Shown here: positions 20,168 through 28,891 of the stretch, in pieces
Position numbering within the stretch: position 1 is the stretch's first letter
Layout: each line of letters begins with the position of its first letter
NCBI GenBank assembly: GCA_021555105.2
Contig: CP134604.1
Location: forward strand, 3,650,001-3,714,000
Reading direction: 5' to 3'
DNA length: 64,000 nucleotides
DNA from: Thalassospiraceae bacterium LMO-JJ14
GTDB taxonomy: Bacteria > Pseudomonadota > Alphaproteobacteria > Rhodospirillales > Casp-alpha2
Notes under the pieces: generated by a model
Database searches by the model: none
What the model was told of the DNA's origin: nothing
What the model saw: only the letters and a program-made list of their open reading frames with translations
Program-made: the position numbers and the translations under genes

Positions 20168-20926
20168 TCAAAGTCCGGATGTGACAACGCGCGCAATCGT
20201 GATGACGTCGACGTCACCGGCACCGGCACGCAGCAGGGCCCGCGCACAGGCTTCGAGCGTTGCCCCGGTCGTCATGACGTCATCCACCAGTAATACCCGC
20301 TTGTCCCGCAGCCCGGGAACATATCCGGCGCGGACCCGGAAAGCCCCCTGGACGTTGCGTATTCTGGCGGGACGCGATTTTCCGCCCTGCGTCCCTGTAC
20401 GGCGCTTGCGGACAAGCAAATCCGGCAGCGCCAGAGCGCCCGCACGCCGGGCCAAGGCATTCGACAGCAAGGCCGACTGGTTGTAACGCCGGTGCAACAG
20501 GCGGCTCCAGTGCAGGGGCACCGGGGCAACGATGTCCGCGTCCTGCAGCAAAGCCGCCACCGGCCTCGCCAGCCAGTTCACAAGCGCCGGCGCAAGATCG
20601 GTACGGTCGGCATGTTTGAAGGCAAGGATCATCGGCCGACTGGCATCGTCATAGACAAAAGCGGCCCTGGCACGCGCATAGGGCGGGCGTGCCTTGGTAC
20701 ACGCCGCACAGAGCGCCTCCGGACCGGGATCGAAGGGGAACGGCACGCCGCAGGCATAGCACTGCGGCGCCCCCAGAAACGTTACCGCATCCCAGCAGTC
20801 GGAACACAATCCGCCACCCTGCACCTGCGCGTCGCATACGGCGCAGACCGGCGGCCACAGATGATCGCGGATTGTCGTGCCGGTCTGGTGAACGGCGCTT
20901 TTGAGCATTGCCGTCAAACGTGTCAT
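20168..20926 (-). CDS. ComF family phosphoribosyltransferase-like protein
   Basis: 252 residues. The N-terminal zinc-finger region holds paired cysteines (CAVCDAQ, CSDCW, CYACG, CAACT; about 25-90). The C-terminal half is a type I phosphoribosyltransferase fold with the PRPP signature VLLVDDVMTTGATLEAC. ComF proteins take part in DNA uptake during transformation in competent bacteria; in alphaproteobacteria the role is mostly untested. I choose the ATG at 20924-20926 because TGGAGG lies five bases upstream; the longer frame to 21016 would overlap the divergent methyltransferase. Confidence 0.93.
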   Translation of the reverse strand: MTRLTAMLKSAVHQTGTTIRDHLWPPVCAVCDAQVQGGGLCSDCWDAVTFLGAPQCYACGVPFPFDPGPEALCAACTKARPPYARARAAFVYDDASRPMILAFKHADRTDLAPALVNWLARPVAALLQDADIVAPVPLHWSRLLHRRYNQSALLSNALARRAGALALPDLLVRKRRTGTQGGKSRPARIRNVQGAFRVRAGYVPGLRDKRVLLVDDVMTTGATLEACARALLRAGAGDVDVITIARVVTSGL

Positions 20927-20935
20927 ATAGCCTCC

Positions 20936-21892
20936 ATGAGCGCACCGTCCGATCACACATCCGGGACAATCCCGGATCACATGAACGTCTTTGACCGCAA
21001 GCTTGTGCGCGCCCACCGGACCCGCGCCGCACGATCACTGGGCGATCATGATTTTCTGTTTATGGAAGGCGCAGAGCGGCTTTGTGACAGACTGCTCGAT
21101 ATCAACCGAACTTTTTCCCTGGGCCTCGACCTCGGCTGCCATGGTGGCGAGATTGCCCGCGCATTGCCGCCGGGCAGGATCGAAACCCTGATCCAGGCCG
21201 ACCTTTCCGATGCCATGGTGCGACGGGCAAAATCGCACGCCAACACCCCGGCCCTCGTTATGGATGAGGAAACGTTGCCGTTCGGCTTGGGTGCCTTCGA
21301 TATCGTGCTGTCGAATTTAAGCCTGCACTGGGTCAACGACCTGCCGGGCGCCTTGTCGCAAATCAGGATGGCGCTGAAACCGGACGGCCTGTTCCTGGCG
21401 CAGGTTTTCGGCGGTGCGACACTGAACGAGCTGCGCAACGTATTGGCGGAAGCGGAAATAGAAATCGACGGCGGTCTGAGTCCGCGCGTCTCGCCGTTTG
21501 CCGATGTCCGCGATCTCGGATCGCTTCTGCAGCGTGCCGGATTCGCCCTGCCCGTCGTCGACAGCGACATCGTCACCGTTAGTTACGGGGAACCGCTGAA
21601 ACTGCTGACAGACCTGCGCGGCATGGGCGAAAGCAATGCCGTGCTGGAACGCCGCCGCGCGCCATTGAAGCGCCATACCCTAATGACGGCGCTGGCGAAA
21701 TATCTTGAACGCCACGGCGATGCCGACGGGCGTATCCCGGCGACCTTTGAAATCATCACCATGACAGCCTGGGCACCGGCGCCGACGCAGCAAAAACCCC
21801 TGCAGCCCGGCAGCGCCCAAGGCCGTCTTGCCGATGCGCTGGAGACGCGGGAAGTACCGCTCGGGGAAAAAGCGGACCCGCAAAAGGGCTGA
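20936..21892 (+). CDS. NDUFAF5-like methyltransferase (complex I assembly factor homologue)
   Basis: 318 residues. A class I methyltransferase with the start region MNVFDRKLVRAHRTRAA, a degenerate SAM motif LDLGCHGGEIARALP, and the family pattern LSLHWVNDLPGAL…FGGATLNELRNVLAEAE…GLSPRVSPFADVRDLG seen in mitochondrial NDUFAF5 and its alphaproteobacterial orthologues. NDUFAF5 hydroxylates an arginine of the NDUFS7 subunit of complex I; the bacterial role is inferred. The first ATG (20936) has no Shine-Dalgarno and is only 9 bases from the divergent comF start. The ATG at 20981 (MNVFDRK…) is a realistic alternative. Confidence 0.85.
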   Translation: MSAPSDHTSGTIPDHMNVFDRKLVRAHRTRAARSLGDHDFLFMEGAERLCDRLLDINRTFSLGLDLGCHGGEIARALPPGRIETLIQADLSDAMVRRAKSHANTPALVMDEETLPFGLGAFDIVLSNLSLHWVNDLPGALSQIRMALKPDGLFLAQVFGGATLNELRNVLAEAEIEIDGGLSPRVSPFADVRDLGSLLQRAGFALPVVDSDIVTVSYGEPLKLLTDLRGMGESNAVLERRRAPLKRHTLMTALAKYLERHGDADGRIPATFEIITMTAWAPAPTQQKPLQPGSAQGRLADALETREVPLGEKADPQKG

Positions 21893-21904
21893 GCTAGAAA
21901 CAGG

Positions 21905-21929
21905 AAAAGGGCCGTGCGCTGCACGGCCC
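21905..21929 (-). terminator. Intrinsic terminator of the bolA-grxD unit
   Basis: On the minus strand GGGCCGTGC, a 3-base loop and GCACGGCCC form a perfect nine-pair stem, followed by TTTTCCTGTTTC. It lies 45 bases past the grxD stop. On the plus strand it also lies just past the methyltransferase stop, but no U-tract follows in that direction. Confidence 0.85.
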
Positions 21930-21973
21930 CTCCCTCAAAAGCTCCCCGTAATGGCTCCCTGGGAAACTGGAGC

Positions 21974-22309
21974 TTACGAGGCGTATTGTACGCCCTTCTC
22001 ATCGAAGAGCTTTTTAAGTTCACCAGACTCATACATTTCCCGAACGATATCGCAACCCCCGATAAACTCGCCTTTGACATAAAGCTGGGGAATGGTCGGC
22101 CAGTTCGAGAAATCCTTGATACCCTGGCGGATTTCCATGTCGGCAAGGACATCAACGCCCTTGAACTTGACGCCCATCATGGTCAGCGCCTGCGCCACGG
22201 CGGCGGAGAAGCCGCACTGCGGCTGGATCGGTGAGCCCTTCATGAAAAGCACCACGTCGCTGCCTTCGATCTCACCTTGAATTTGCGTAAAAGCCGGGTT
22301 GTCGCTCAT
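21974..22309 (-). CDS. grxD: Monothiol CGFS glutaredoxin (Grx4/GrxD)
   Basis: 111 residues. The monothiol CGFS active site lies in FMKGSPIQPQCGFSAAV, followed by WPTIPQLYVKGEFIGGCDIVREMYESGEL, the glutathione-binding and family-signature segment. CGFS glutaredoxins hold a [2Fe-2S] cluster shared with a BolA partner and deliver clusters or sense iron. The BolA gene is immediately upstream (57-base gap), so the two partners are made from one transcript. A strong terminator follows. ATG start, full family length. Confidence 0.96.
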   Translation of the reverse strand: MSDNPAFTQIQGEIEGSDVVLFMKGSPIQPQCGFSAAVAQALTMMGVKFKGVDVLADMEIRQGIKDFSNWPTIPQLYVKGEFIGGCDIVREMYESGELKKLFDEKGVQYAS

Positions 22310-22366
22310 TGCGTTATCCTCACTTTGACGGTCCCGAAAAAGACCATGAATACCTTAATGAATTGC

Positions 22367-22612
22367 TTATTCCGATTGCTGTTCTGGCTCGGACGTCTGC
22401 AGCGCCAGTGCGTGCAGCTCATTTCCCATCCGCCCCTGCAGCGCCTGATAAACCATCTGGTGCTGCTGGACGCGGGACTTGCCGGCAAACGAAGCCGAAA
22501 CCACATGTGCCGCGTAATGATCGCCGTCTCCGGCCAGATCGTTAATCGTCACTTTGGCGTCGGGAATTGCTTCCCTGATCATTTGCTCGATTTCACCGGC
22601 TGCCATGGCCAT
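22367..22612 (-). CDS. BolA family protein
   Basis: 81 residues with the BolA fold: EIEQMIREAIPDAKVTINDLAGDGDHYAAHVVSASF and the conserved SRVQQHQMVYQAL helix; the conserved histidine in GDHYAAHVV/QQHQ positions is the usual cluster ligand. It is of the short IbaG/BolA2-like type, which pairs with CGFS glutaredoxins such as the downstream grxD. In many alphaproteobacteria bolA-grxD follows purL on the same strand; here it is upstream of purC and divergent from it. About 160 bases separate the two starts and hold the purC promoter. Confidence 0.94.
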   Translation of the reverse strand: MAMAAGEIEQMIREAIPDAKVTINDLAGDGDHYAAHVVSASFAGKSRVQQHQMVYQALQGRMGNELHALALQTSEPEQQSE

Positions 22613-22706
22613 AACGGCAATTCTCCTTGGTCACTTAAGATGAGGATATGGCGCTTTCGCCTGTTTCCGTCAACCCCAGGCAGATTGTGGGTTTAGCGCG
22701 ATTACA

Positions 22707-22735
22707 TTGTCTTCCGCCGATGACCCTGATATAGG
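22707..22735 (+). promoter_or_regulatory. Candidate sigma-70 promoter of purC
   Basis: TTGTCT (22707-22712), a 17-base spacer and TATAGG (22730-22735). It would start transcription about 30 bases before the purC ATG. No purine-responsive operator was recognised by eye. Confidence 0.5.
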
Positions 22736-22771
22736 GTCGCGGAATTACTCATACCTGACGGGACGCTCATC

Positions 22772-23536
22772 ATGGCGAGACGCAGACAGGTTTACGAGGG
22801 CAAAGGCAAAGTCCTCTTCGAAGGGCCTGAACCCGGCACTCTGGTGCAATACTTCAAGGACGATGCTCTGGCGGCTGGCGACGGCCGGCGCGGCGTGATC
22901 ACCGGCAAGGGTGTGCTCAACAACCGCATATCCGAATTTCTGATGATGCGCCTGACCGAGATCGGCGTGCCGACCCACTTCGTGCGCCGCCTCAACATGC
23001 GCGAGCAGCTTGTGCGCGAAGTTGAAATCATTCCGATCATCCTGTGTGTGCGCAATGTTGCCGCCGGCAGCTTTGCCGAACGATTCGGCCTTGCCGAAGG
23101 CACGCAGCTGCCCCGGTCCATCGTGGAATATTATTACAAGTCCGACGAGCTCAAGGACCCGATGGTATCGGAAGAACACATCACCGCGTTCGGCTGGGCC
23201 GCACCGCCCGACCTCGACGAGATGATGGCGATGGCGCTTCGTATCAACGATTTTCTGACCGGGCTTTTTTTGGGCATCGGCCTGCGTCTTGTCGATTTTC
23301 GTGTCGAGTTCGGCAGACTCTGGGAAGAAGAGCACGTCCGCCTGATCCTTGCCGACGAATTGAGCCCGGACAATTGCCGGCTTTGGGATGTGCACACCGG
23401 TGAAAAGCTCGACCGCGACCGCTTCGATCGTGAACTCGGCAATGTCGAGGAAGGTTATCAGGAAGTGGCGCGCCGGCTCGGCATCTTGCCCGAATCGGGG
23501 CCGGCGGACATGCCCGGCCCAGCGGCGATGCAATAA
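22772..23536 (+). CDS. purC: SAICAR synthetase PurC
   Basis: Joins aspartate to CAIR to make SAICAR, step eight of purine synthesis (ATP-dependent). The 254 residues begin with [19 protein letters not shown], contain the family signature regions [25 protein letters not shown] and [16 protein letters not shown], and have the usual short-form bacterial length. ATG start with ACGGGACG upstream. First gene of the purine run; the next gene, purS, begins 204 bases later across a palindromic repeat. Confidence 0.98.
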   Translation: MARRRQVYEGKGKVLFEGPEPGTLVQYFKDDALAAGDGRRGVITGKGVLNNRISEFLMMRLTEIGVPTHFVRRLNMREQLVREVEIIPIILCVRNVAAGSFAERFGLAEGTQLPRSIVEYYYKSDELKDPMVSEEHITAFGWAAPPDLDEMMAMALRINDFLTGLFLGIGLRLVDFRVEFGRLWEEEHVRLILADELSPDNCRLWDVHTGEKLDRDRFDRELGNVEEGYQEVARRLGILPESGPADMPGPAAMQ

Positions 23537-23644
23537 TAGAGCGCCGTGCCGGGGACTAAAATTGAACGTGAGTAAGTGATAGACGTGTACCAGCCTTAGC
23601 CGGTTGAAATTAAGTGCGGTCTGAGGCATTAAATTCAAAATTAT

Positions 23645-23715
23645 CCGTCACCCCCGCGAAAGCGGGGGCCCAGTCATCCGGGCGCTCTGGGTTCCCGCTT
23701 TCTCGGGAATGACAA
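23645..23715. repeat. REP-like palindromic element between purC and purS
   Basis: About 70 bases made of two facing half-copies. The left half carries CCCCCGC-GAAA-GCGGGGG (23651-23668), a seven-pair stem with a GAAA loop. The right half is its imperfect reverse complement (CTGGGTTCCCGCTTTC…GGGAATGACAA) and can itself fold as TTCCCG…CGGGAA (23692-23709). The pattern (GTCATTCCCGCGAAAGCGGGAAT-like ends) is a dispersed intergenic repeat type familiar from many alphaproteobacterial genomes. In the purC-purS transcript it would form a stable hairpin. Confidence 0.82.
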
Positions 23716-23740
23716 CATTTTTTAAAGTGGAGACAGTCCC

Positions 23741-23980
23741 TTGAAAGCCAAAGTCCACATCACCTTGAAAAACGGTGTTCTCGACCCCCAGGGCAAGGCC
23801 GTGCAGCACGCTTTGGCCGGTCTCGGATTCGCCGGTGTCGAGGATGTCCGCCAGGGCAAGTTCATTGAGCTTGAATTGAGCGAGACCGATCCCGCCAAGG
23901 CGCACGTCCAGGCCGAGGAAATGTGCAAGAAGCTCCTCGCCAATACGGTGATCGAGAATTACACGGTCGAAATCGAATAA
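23741..23980 (+). CDS. purS: FGAM synthase subunit PurS
   Basis: Small subunit that bridges PurQ and PurL in the three-part formylglycinamidine ribonucleotide synthase. 79 residues: KAKVHITLKNGVLDPQGKAVQHALAGLGF…VRQGKFIELEL, the complete family. It starts at TTG (23741) with GGAG eight bases upstream; no in-frame ATG is available. The purQ ATG follows 20 bases after its stop. Confidence 0.97.
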   Translation: MKAKVHITLKNGVLDPQGKAVQHALAGLGFAGVEDVRQGKFIELELSETDPAKAHVQAEEMCKKLLANTVIENYTVEIE

Positions 23981-24000
23981 AATTTTATCGGGGCTGAGCT

Positions 24001-24690
24001 ATGAAATCCGCTGTTATCGTCTTTCCCGGATCAAACTGCGACCGTGACATTCAGGTTTCGCTGGCCGATGTCACCGGCGGCGACGTCGTTATGCACTGGC
24101 ATGGCGATGCGGACCTGCCGGATGTCGACCTGATCGCGGTGCCGGGCGGCTTCTCATACGGCGATTATCTGCGCTGCGGCGCCATGGCGGCGAAATCGCC
24201 GGTCATGCGCGAGGTCAAGAAGCGCGCCGACGCCGGCACGCCGGTCATCGGGATCTGCAACGGCTTCCAGGTACTGACCGAGATCGAACTGCTGCCGGGC
24301 GTGTTGATGCGCAATGCCGATCTCAAGTTCGTCTGCAAGGATGTGCACCTGTCCGTCGAAACCGACGCGTCCGACTTTACCGGCGGCTATGCTAAGGGCC
24401 AGGTGATCCGCATCCCGGTCGCGCATCACGACGGCAACTATGTCACCGACGATGACACATTGAAGGCGCTCAACGATCAGGACCGGATCGCCTTCCGCTA
24501 TGTTTCCGCCGACGGCAAACGTGGCAACGGCGCCAATCCGAACGGTTCCATGGACGACATCGCCGGGATTTTGAACGAAAAACGCAATGTTCTGGGCATG
24601 ATGCCCCACCCGGAACGCCTGGCAGATGCGGCGCTCGGCGGCACCGACGGCCGGGCGATGTTCGAGGGACTACTGGCCGCCCTCGGCTGA
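24001..24690 (+). CDS. purQ: FGAM synthase subunit PurQ (glutaminase)
   Basis: Class I glutamine amidotransferase that supplies ammonia to PurL. The 229 residues show the nucleophile cysteine in [11 protein letters not shown] (near residue 86), [17 protein letters not shown]-type oxyanion region, and the catalytic His/Glu in [15 protein letters not shown] near the end. ATG start after CGGGGCTGAGCT. Its partner purL is not next: an OmpA-family gene and a reversed secreted-protein gene lie between. Confidence 0.98.
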   Translation: MKSAVIVFPGSNCDRDIQVSLADVTGGDVVMHWHGDADLPDVDLIAVPGGFSYGDYLRCGAMAAKSPVMREVKKRADAGTPVIGICNGFQVLTEIELLPGVLMRNADLKFVCKDVHLSVETDASDFTGGYAKGQVIRIPVAHHDGNYVTDDDTLKALNDQDRIAFRYVSADGKRGNGANPNGSMDDIAGILNEKRNVLGMMPHPERLADAALGGTDGRAMFEGLLAALG

Positions 24691-24839
24691 CGTGTCACTG
24701 CCTTATTAAGGTCACCTTCACCTCTCATCATGATCGCTGTTTAACAAAACACCGATGTTGGTGTATTGTGTGGTGGATACCGATTCGCACGTTTGGAGCA
24801 CAGCTCACGTGCGAGAATTTTATCTGGGACATCGATTAC

Positions 24840-25904
24840 ATGCGCTTTATCAGCAAACTGGCGATTATCTGCGCAAGCACTTTGGTGGCAGCAAGCCCTG
24901 CTTTGGCAGCAGACCGCCCCACCGGCACATATCTGAGCGGCGGCATCGGCGCCAACATTGCCAACGACAGCGATGTCAGCGGCAGCGGCATCAATACCGA
25001 CATCGGTCACGAAAACGGGATTGCTGGCATTCTCGCATTGGGGCATGCCTATGCAAACGGGATTCGCGGCGAATTTGAAGTCGGCCGCCGCCACAACAGC
25101 ATTGATCAAAGCGGCACAACGTCGACCGGCGGCTCAAGCACCGTGCTCAGCGCCATGATCAACGGGTATTACGATTTCGCCAGAGGCTCCGCGTTCATCC
25201 CCTATCTGGGCGCCGGTATCGGTTACGGCAACATCGATATGAACGTTTCTCCGGTCGGTTCCACCGCCGTCAACGACAGCGGCAGCGGCCTGGCCCTTCA
25301 GGGCATCGCGGGCATCGGCTATCAGATGACCGACAGTTGGACCGGGACGCTGGAATACCGTTATTTCCGACTGCAAGGCGCGGATATCAATACCCTCGCC
25401 GGCAGTGGTGTCGACGTGGATTACGATGCGCATACGGTCATGGTCGGGCTGCGCTACACCTTCGGCGCCGAGAAGAAGCCAATGGCGGCCGCGCCGGCCC
25501 CGGCACCCATGCCGATGGCACAGAAGAAACCTGAACCGGCTCCGCCCCCCGCACCGCAGGCACCGCCGCCGGTTGCCAGGAACTACATCGTGTTTTTCGA
25601 CTGGGACAAAGCCGACATTACCGACGAAGCGCTGGCGATCCTGAAAAGCGCCGCTGAAAATGCCCGCAAGGGCAACATCAGCCGCATCCAGGCAACCGGC
25701 CACGCCGATACGTCCGGTACGCGCGCCTATAACACCAAGCTGTCGGAGCGGCGCGCTCGCGCCGTGCAGGCGCAGTTGAACAAACTCGGCATCGCCACCA
25801 ACCAGATCGGTGTCGACTGGAAAGGAGAACTGCAACCGCTGGTGCCGACTGCTGACGGTGTCCGCGAACCGCAGAACCGCCGCGTCGAGATCGTCTTTCC
25901 GTAA
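24840..25904 (+). CDS. OmpA-family outer-membrane protein
   Basis: 354 residues. A signal peptide (MRFISKLAIICASTLVAASPALA) leads into an eight-strand-type beta-barrel domain (about 25-200; alternating hydrophobic strands and YLGAGIGYGNIDMN, GTLEYRYF, VGLRYTF), a Pro/Ala/Lys linker (about 205-240) and a C-terminal OmpA peptidoglycan-binding domain (YIVFFDWDKADITDEALAIL…ATGHADTSGTRAYNTKLSERRARAV). It should anchor the outer membrane to the wall. The ATG at 24840 is chosen because the signal peptide starts there. It lies between purQ and purL, is separated from purQ by about 150 bases and ends in its own terminator, so it is probably transcribed independently. Confidence 0.95.
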   Translation: MRFISKLAIICASTLVAASPALAADRPTGTYLSGGIGANIANDSDVSGSGINTDIGHENGIAGILALGHAYANGIRGEFEVGRRHNSIDQSGTTSTGGSSTVLSAMINGYYDFARGSAFIPYLGAGIGYGNIDMNVSPVGSTAVNDSGSGLALQGIAGIGYQMTDSWTGTLEYRYFRLQGADINTLAGSGVDVDYDAHTVMVGLRYTFGAEKKPMAAAPAPAPMPMAQKKPEPAPPPAPQAPPPVARNYIVFFDWDKADITDEALAILKSAAENARKGNISRIQATGHADTSGTRAYNTKLSERRARAVQAQLNKLGIATNQIGVDWKGELQPLVPTADGVREPQNRRVEIVFP

Positions 25905-25928
25905 GACGCCTTGCGGGCCTAAATGACA

Positions 25929-25956
25929 AGAGGCGCGGGAAACCGCGCCTCTTTTT
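25929..25956 (+). terminator. Intrinsic terminator after the OmpA-family gene
   Basis: AGAGGCGCGG, a GAAA loop and CCGCGCCTCT (ten perfect pairs), followed by TTTT. It lies 24 bases after the stop and before the convergent secreted-protein gene, whose transcripts could also end here. Confidence 0.93.
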
Positions 25957-25980
25957 ATGCGTAAACGAAATGAAGGGTGT

Positions 25981-26475
25981 CTATTTCGTCTTGTCGACGA
26001 GGATCACTTCCGAGCGGCAGGTGCTGGGCACATCGATTTCACTGGCCGGGCGGCTCATGGAAAATGCTGCCAGTTCCGCGGGTTTAAGACCCGTCAGCGC
26101 ACTGAAGGTCCGCATCGTATGTTCGCAATACTGATCGCGGCGCGCGATGGAGCGTTGCGAGGCGCGATTGGCCAGCGCCGTGACATAAGCATTCAGCGCC
26201 TTGTCGGCGCGGGAGCCGTGCAGATGGTGAAACAGCGCTTTTAAAGCCATGCCATGATCGACAAGCGTGTTCTGGAATTTTCGTGCAAAGCTGTTGTACT
26301 GGGGCTTTGCGCCGCAGGTCAGCGCGGCGACCATCAGATCGGTTTGCAGGGCGCGAACATGGAATGCCGCTTTTTCGCTGCGGTCATTGCACGACGCCGC
26401 AATCGCAGACCCGGCAGTCAGGCCGGTGATCGCAACCGCGACGGCGAATCCAAGGGCTTTTCCCCGCATATACAC
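25981..26475 (-). CDS. Secreted four-cysteine protein of unknown function
   Basis: 164 residues with a clear signal peptide (about 1-26; MYMRGKALGFAVAVAITGLTAGSAIA). The mature part is helical with four cysteines (ASCNDRS, LTCGAK, QYCEHT, STCRSE) that could form two disulfides in the periplasm. I do not recognise a named domain; the look is that of small periplasmic proteins common as hypotheticals in Rhodospirillales-like genomes. It is reversed relative to the surrounding purine genes. Its start is about 180 bases from the purL start, leaving room for divergent promoters. Confidence 0.8.
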   Translation of the reverse strand: MYMRGKALGFAVAVAITGLTAGSAIAASCNDRSEKAAFHVRALQTDLMVAALTCGAKPQYNSFARKFQNTLVDHGMALKALFHHLHGSRADKALNAYVTALANRASQRSIARRDQYCEHTMRTFSALTGLKPAELAAFSMSRPASEIDVPSTCRSEVILVDKTK

Positions 26476-26573
26476 TTCCCCAGACGTCTGAATCTGTCAG
26501 GAAAGTCCCACGTTTTATGTTTTGTATCAAGGGGTTTGTGGCAAAACCGTGGCACAAAGGCCGCAATGGGGGT

Positions 26574-26603
26574 GGCAAGCGACGAAAGGTGTGTCACCTT
26601 GCC
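26574..26603 (+). promoter_or_regulatory. Two mutually exclusive hairpins in the purL leader region
   Basis: AAGGTG-TGT-CACCTT (26586-26600) is a perfect six-pair hairpin. GGCAAG (26574-26579) can instead pair with CTTGCC (26598-26603), which overlaps the right arm of the first. Both cannot form at once. The site ends 55 bases before the purL start codon. It might be an operator or an RNA switch; neither is shown. Confidence 0.3.
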
Positions 26604-26658
26604 TCATCATTTGCTATGAAGCGTCGCAATCCTAAACGACAAGCCATGGGACAGGACC

Positions 26659-28860
26659 TTGAGCGAGATCACCCCCGAAATCATCTCTGAACACGGCATT
26701 TCCGAAGACGAATATGCGAAAATCCTCGAGATTCTGGATGGCCGCGCACCGAACCTGACGGAGTTGGGTATTTTCTCGGTGATGTGGTCGGAGCACTGCT
26801 CGTACAAATCCTCCAAAAAGTGGTTGAAAACCCTGCCAACGGAAGGCCCGCAAGTCATCTGCGGCCCGGGCGAAAATGCCGGCATTGTCGATATCGGCGA
26901 CGGCCAGGCGGCAATCTTCAAGATGGAAAGCCATAACCATCCGTCCTACATCGAGCCTTATCAGGGTGCGGCAACCGGGGTCGGCGGGATTCTCCGCGAT
27001 GTCTTCACCATGGGCGCACGCCCGGTGTGCAACCTGAATGCGCTCCGCTTCGGCAGCCCGGATCATCCGAAAACCAAACATCTGGTGTCCGGCGTCGTCG
27101 CCGGCATCGGCGGGTACGGCAACTGTGTCGGCGTCCCCACGGTCGGCGGCGAATGCGAATTCCATCCCAGCTACAACGGCAATATTCTCGTCAACGCCAT
27201 GACCGTCGGCATCGCCGATACCGACAAGATCTTCTATTCCGCCGCTGCCGGGATCGGCAATCCGGTGGTCTATGTGGGCTCGAAAACCGGGCGCGACGGC
27301 ATTCACGGTGCGACCATGGCCTCGGCCGAGTTTTCCGAAGATTCGGAAGAAAAGCGCCCGACCGTGCAGGTCGGCGACCCGTTCACCGAAAAACTCTTGA
27401 TCGAAGCCTGCATGGAACTGATGGCCACCGACATGATCGTCGCCATTCAGGACATGGGCGCAGCCGGCCTGACGTCGTCGTCGTTCGAAATGGCATCGAA
27501 AGGCGGCATGGGTGTCGAACTGGATCTGGATCATGTCCCACAGCGCGAAGAAAACATGACGGCATACGAAATGATGCTGTCGGAAAGCCAGGAGCGCATG
27601 CTGATGGTCCTGAAGCCCGGCCGTGAGGACGATGCCCGCAAAATCTTCGACAAGTGGGAACTGGACTTCGCCGTTGTCGGACATCTGACCGACAGCGGCC
27701 ATATGGTCCTGAAACACAAGGGCGAGATCGTTGCCGATCTGCCGATCGACCCGCTGGCCCTGGCGTCACCCGAATATGACCGCCCGTGGGTAAAAACCCC
27801 TGCCCCGCTGCAATTGGACGCCAGCGACGTCCCGGCCCCGAACGACCCGATGACCGCGCTGGAAACCCTGATCGGCACACCCGCGTTGTCGTCGAAGCGC
27901 TGGATCTGGGAACAGTACGACCACATGGTCATGGGCGACACTTTGGGCACCGGACGACCAGGCGGCGCCGATGCAGCCCTGGTCCGGGTTCATGGCACCG
28001 ACAAGGCGATTGCCGCCACGTCCGACTGCACGCCGCGCTATTGCAAGGCCGACCCTGTCGAAGGCGGCAAGCAGGTGGTCGCCGAAGCCTGGCGCAATAT
28101 TACGGCAACAGGTGCGACGCCCCTTGCCATCACAGACAACATGAACTTCGGCAACCCTGAAAAACCGGAAATCATGGGCCAGTTCGTCGGCTGCATCGAA
28201 GGCATGCGCGACGCCTGCAATGCGCTCGACTTCCCCGTCGTTTCCGGAAACGTGTCGCTTTATAACGAAACCAACGGTCAGGCGATCCTGCCGACGCCGA
28301 CCATCGGCGCCATCGGCTTGTTGAGCGATTATACCAAGGCCGTGGGCATTGGCTTCGCCAATGAAGGCGAAGGCATTGTTCTGATCGGCGAGACCCGGGG
28401 CCATCTGGGGCAGAGCCTTTACTTGCGCGAACTTCACGGCCGTGAAGAAGGCCCGCCGCCGCCGGTCGACCTGGAACTCGAACGCCGCAATGGCGATCTG
28501 GTGCGTACGTTGATCCTGTCCGGCCTTGCCAGCGCCTGTCACGATCTCGCCGACGGGGGCCTTCTGGTCGGCGTCGCGGAAATGGCCATGGGCGGCGGCA
28601 TCGGTGCAAAGATCGATGTCGCGTCCGGTGCCGTGCCGGCGCATGCATGGCTGTTCGGCGAAGATCAGGGCCGATATCTGATTACGACCCGCGACGTGGA
28701 TGCGGTGATGGCCAAGGCCATGGCGGCGGGTGTGAGCGCGGTGCATATCGGCAGCACAGGCGGCGATGCATTGACGCTGTCAAGCGGCGAAACCGCAGCC
28801 TTGTCGATTCTCAAAGGTAAAAACGAAGGCTGGTTGCCGGGCTTCATGGGCACGGCCTGA
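26659..28860 (+). CDS. purL: FGAM synthase large subunit PurL
   Basis: ATP-dependent conversion of FGAR to FGAM with ammonia from PurQ. The 733 residues are the short PurL form that needs PurS. Visible: [25 protein letters not shown] region near 35, [34 protein letters not shown]-like glycine segment, and the second half-repeat starting near residue 395 ([15 protein letters not shown]…). It starts at TTG (26659) closely preceded by AGGA; no in-frame ATG fits the family start [12 protein letters not shown]. Confidence 0.97.
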   Translation: MSEITPEIISEHGISEDEYAKILEILDGRAPNLTELGIFSVMWSEHCSYKSSKKWLKTLPTEGPQVICGPGENAGIVDIGDGQAAIFKMESHNHPSYIEPYQGAATGVGGILRDVFTMGARPVCNLNALRFGSPDHPKTKHLVSGVVAGIGGYGNCVGVPTVGGECEFHPSYNGNILVNAMTVGIADTDKIFYSAAAGIGNPVVYVGSKTGRDGIHGATMASAEFSEDSEEKRPTVQVGDPFTEKLLIEACMELMATDMIVAIQDMGAAGLTSSSFEMASKGGMGVELDLDHVPQREENMTAYEMMLSESQERMLMVLKPGREDDARKIFDKWELDFAVVGHLTDSGHMVLKHKGEIVADLPIDPLALASPEYDRPWVKTPAPLQLDASDVPAPNDPMTALETLIGTPALSSKRWIWEQYDHMVMGDTLGTGRPGGADAALVRVHGTDKAIAATSDCTPRYCKADPVEGGKQVVAEAWRNITATGATPLAITDNMNFGNPEKPEIMGQFVGCIEGMRDACNALDFPVVSGNVSLYNETNGQAILPTPTIGAIGLLSDYTKAVGIGFANEGEGIVLIGETRGHLGQSLYLRELHGREEGPPPPVDLELERRNGDLVRTLILSGLASACHDLADGGLLVGVAEMAMGGGIGAKIDVASGAVPAHAWLFGEDQGRYLITTRDVDAVMAKAMAAGVSAVHIGSTGGDALTLSSGETAALSILKGKNEGWLPGFMGTA

Positions 28861-28882
28861 AGTACTCCGGAACGGATTCAGG
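28856..28882. repeat. Hairpin at the purL 3' end
   Basis: CCTGAA and TTCAGG enclose a second stem TCCG-GAA-CGGA, starting inside the purL stop codon. There is no U-tract, so it is a 3'-end hairpin or weak terminator in the 31-base gap between purL and the convergent lipoprotein gene. Confidence 0.4.
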
Positions 28883-28891
28883 ACCTCGGTG

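Noticed and set aside
21583-22155. 190-codon minus-strand frame over the methyltransferase end and grxD
   Set aside because: It overlaps two well-supported genes and has no motif.
22745-23638. 297-codon minus-strand frame opposite purC
   Set aside because: Shadow of purC, extending into the palindromic repeat.
26632-28746. Two long minus-strand frames (361 and 326 codons) opposite purL
   Set aside because: Antisense shadows of purL.
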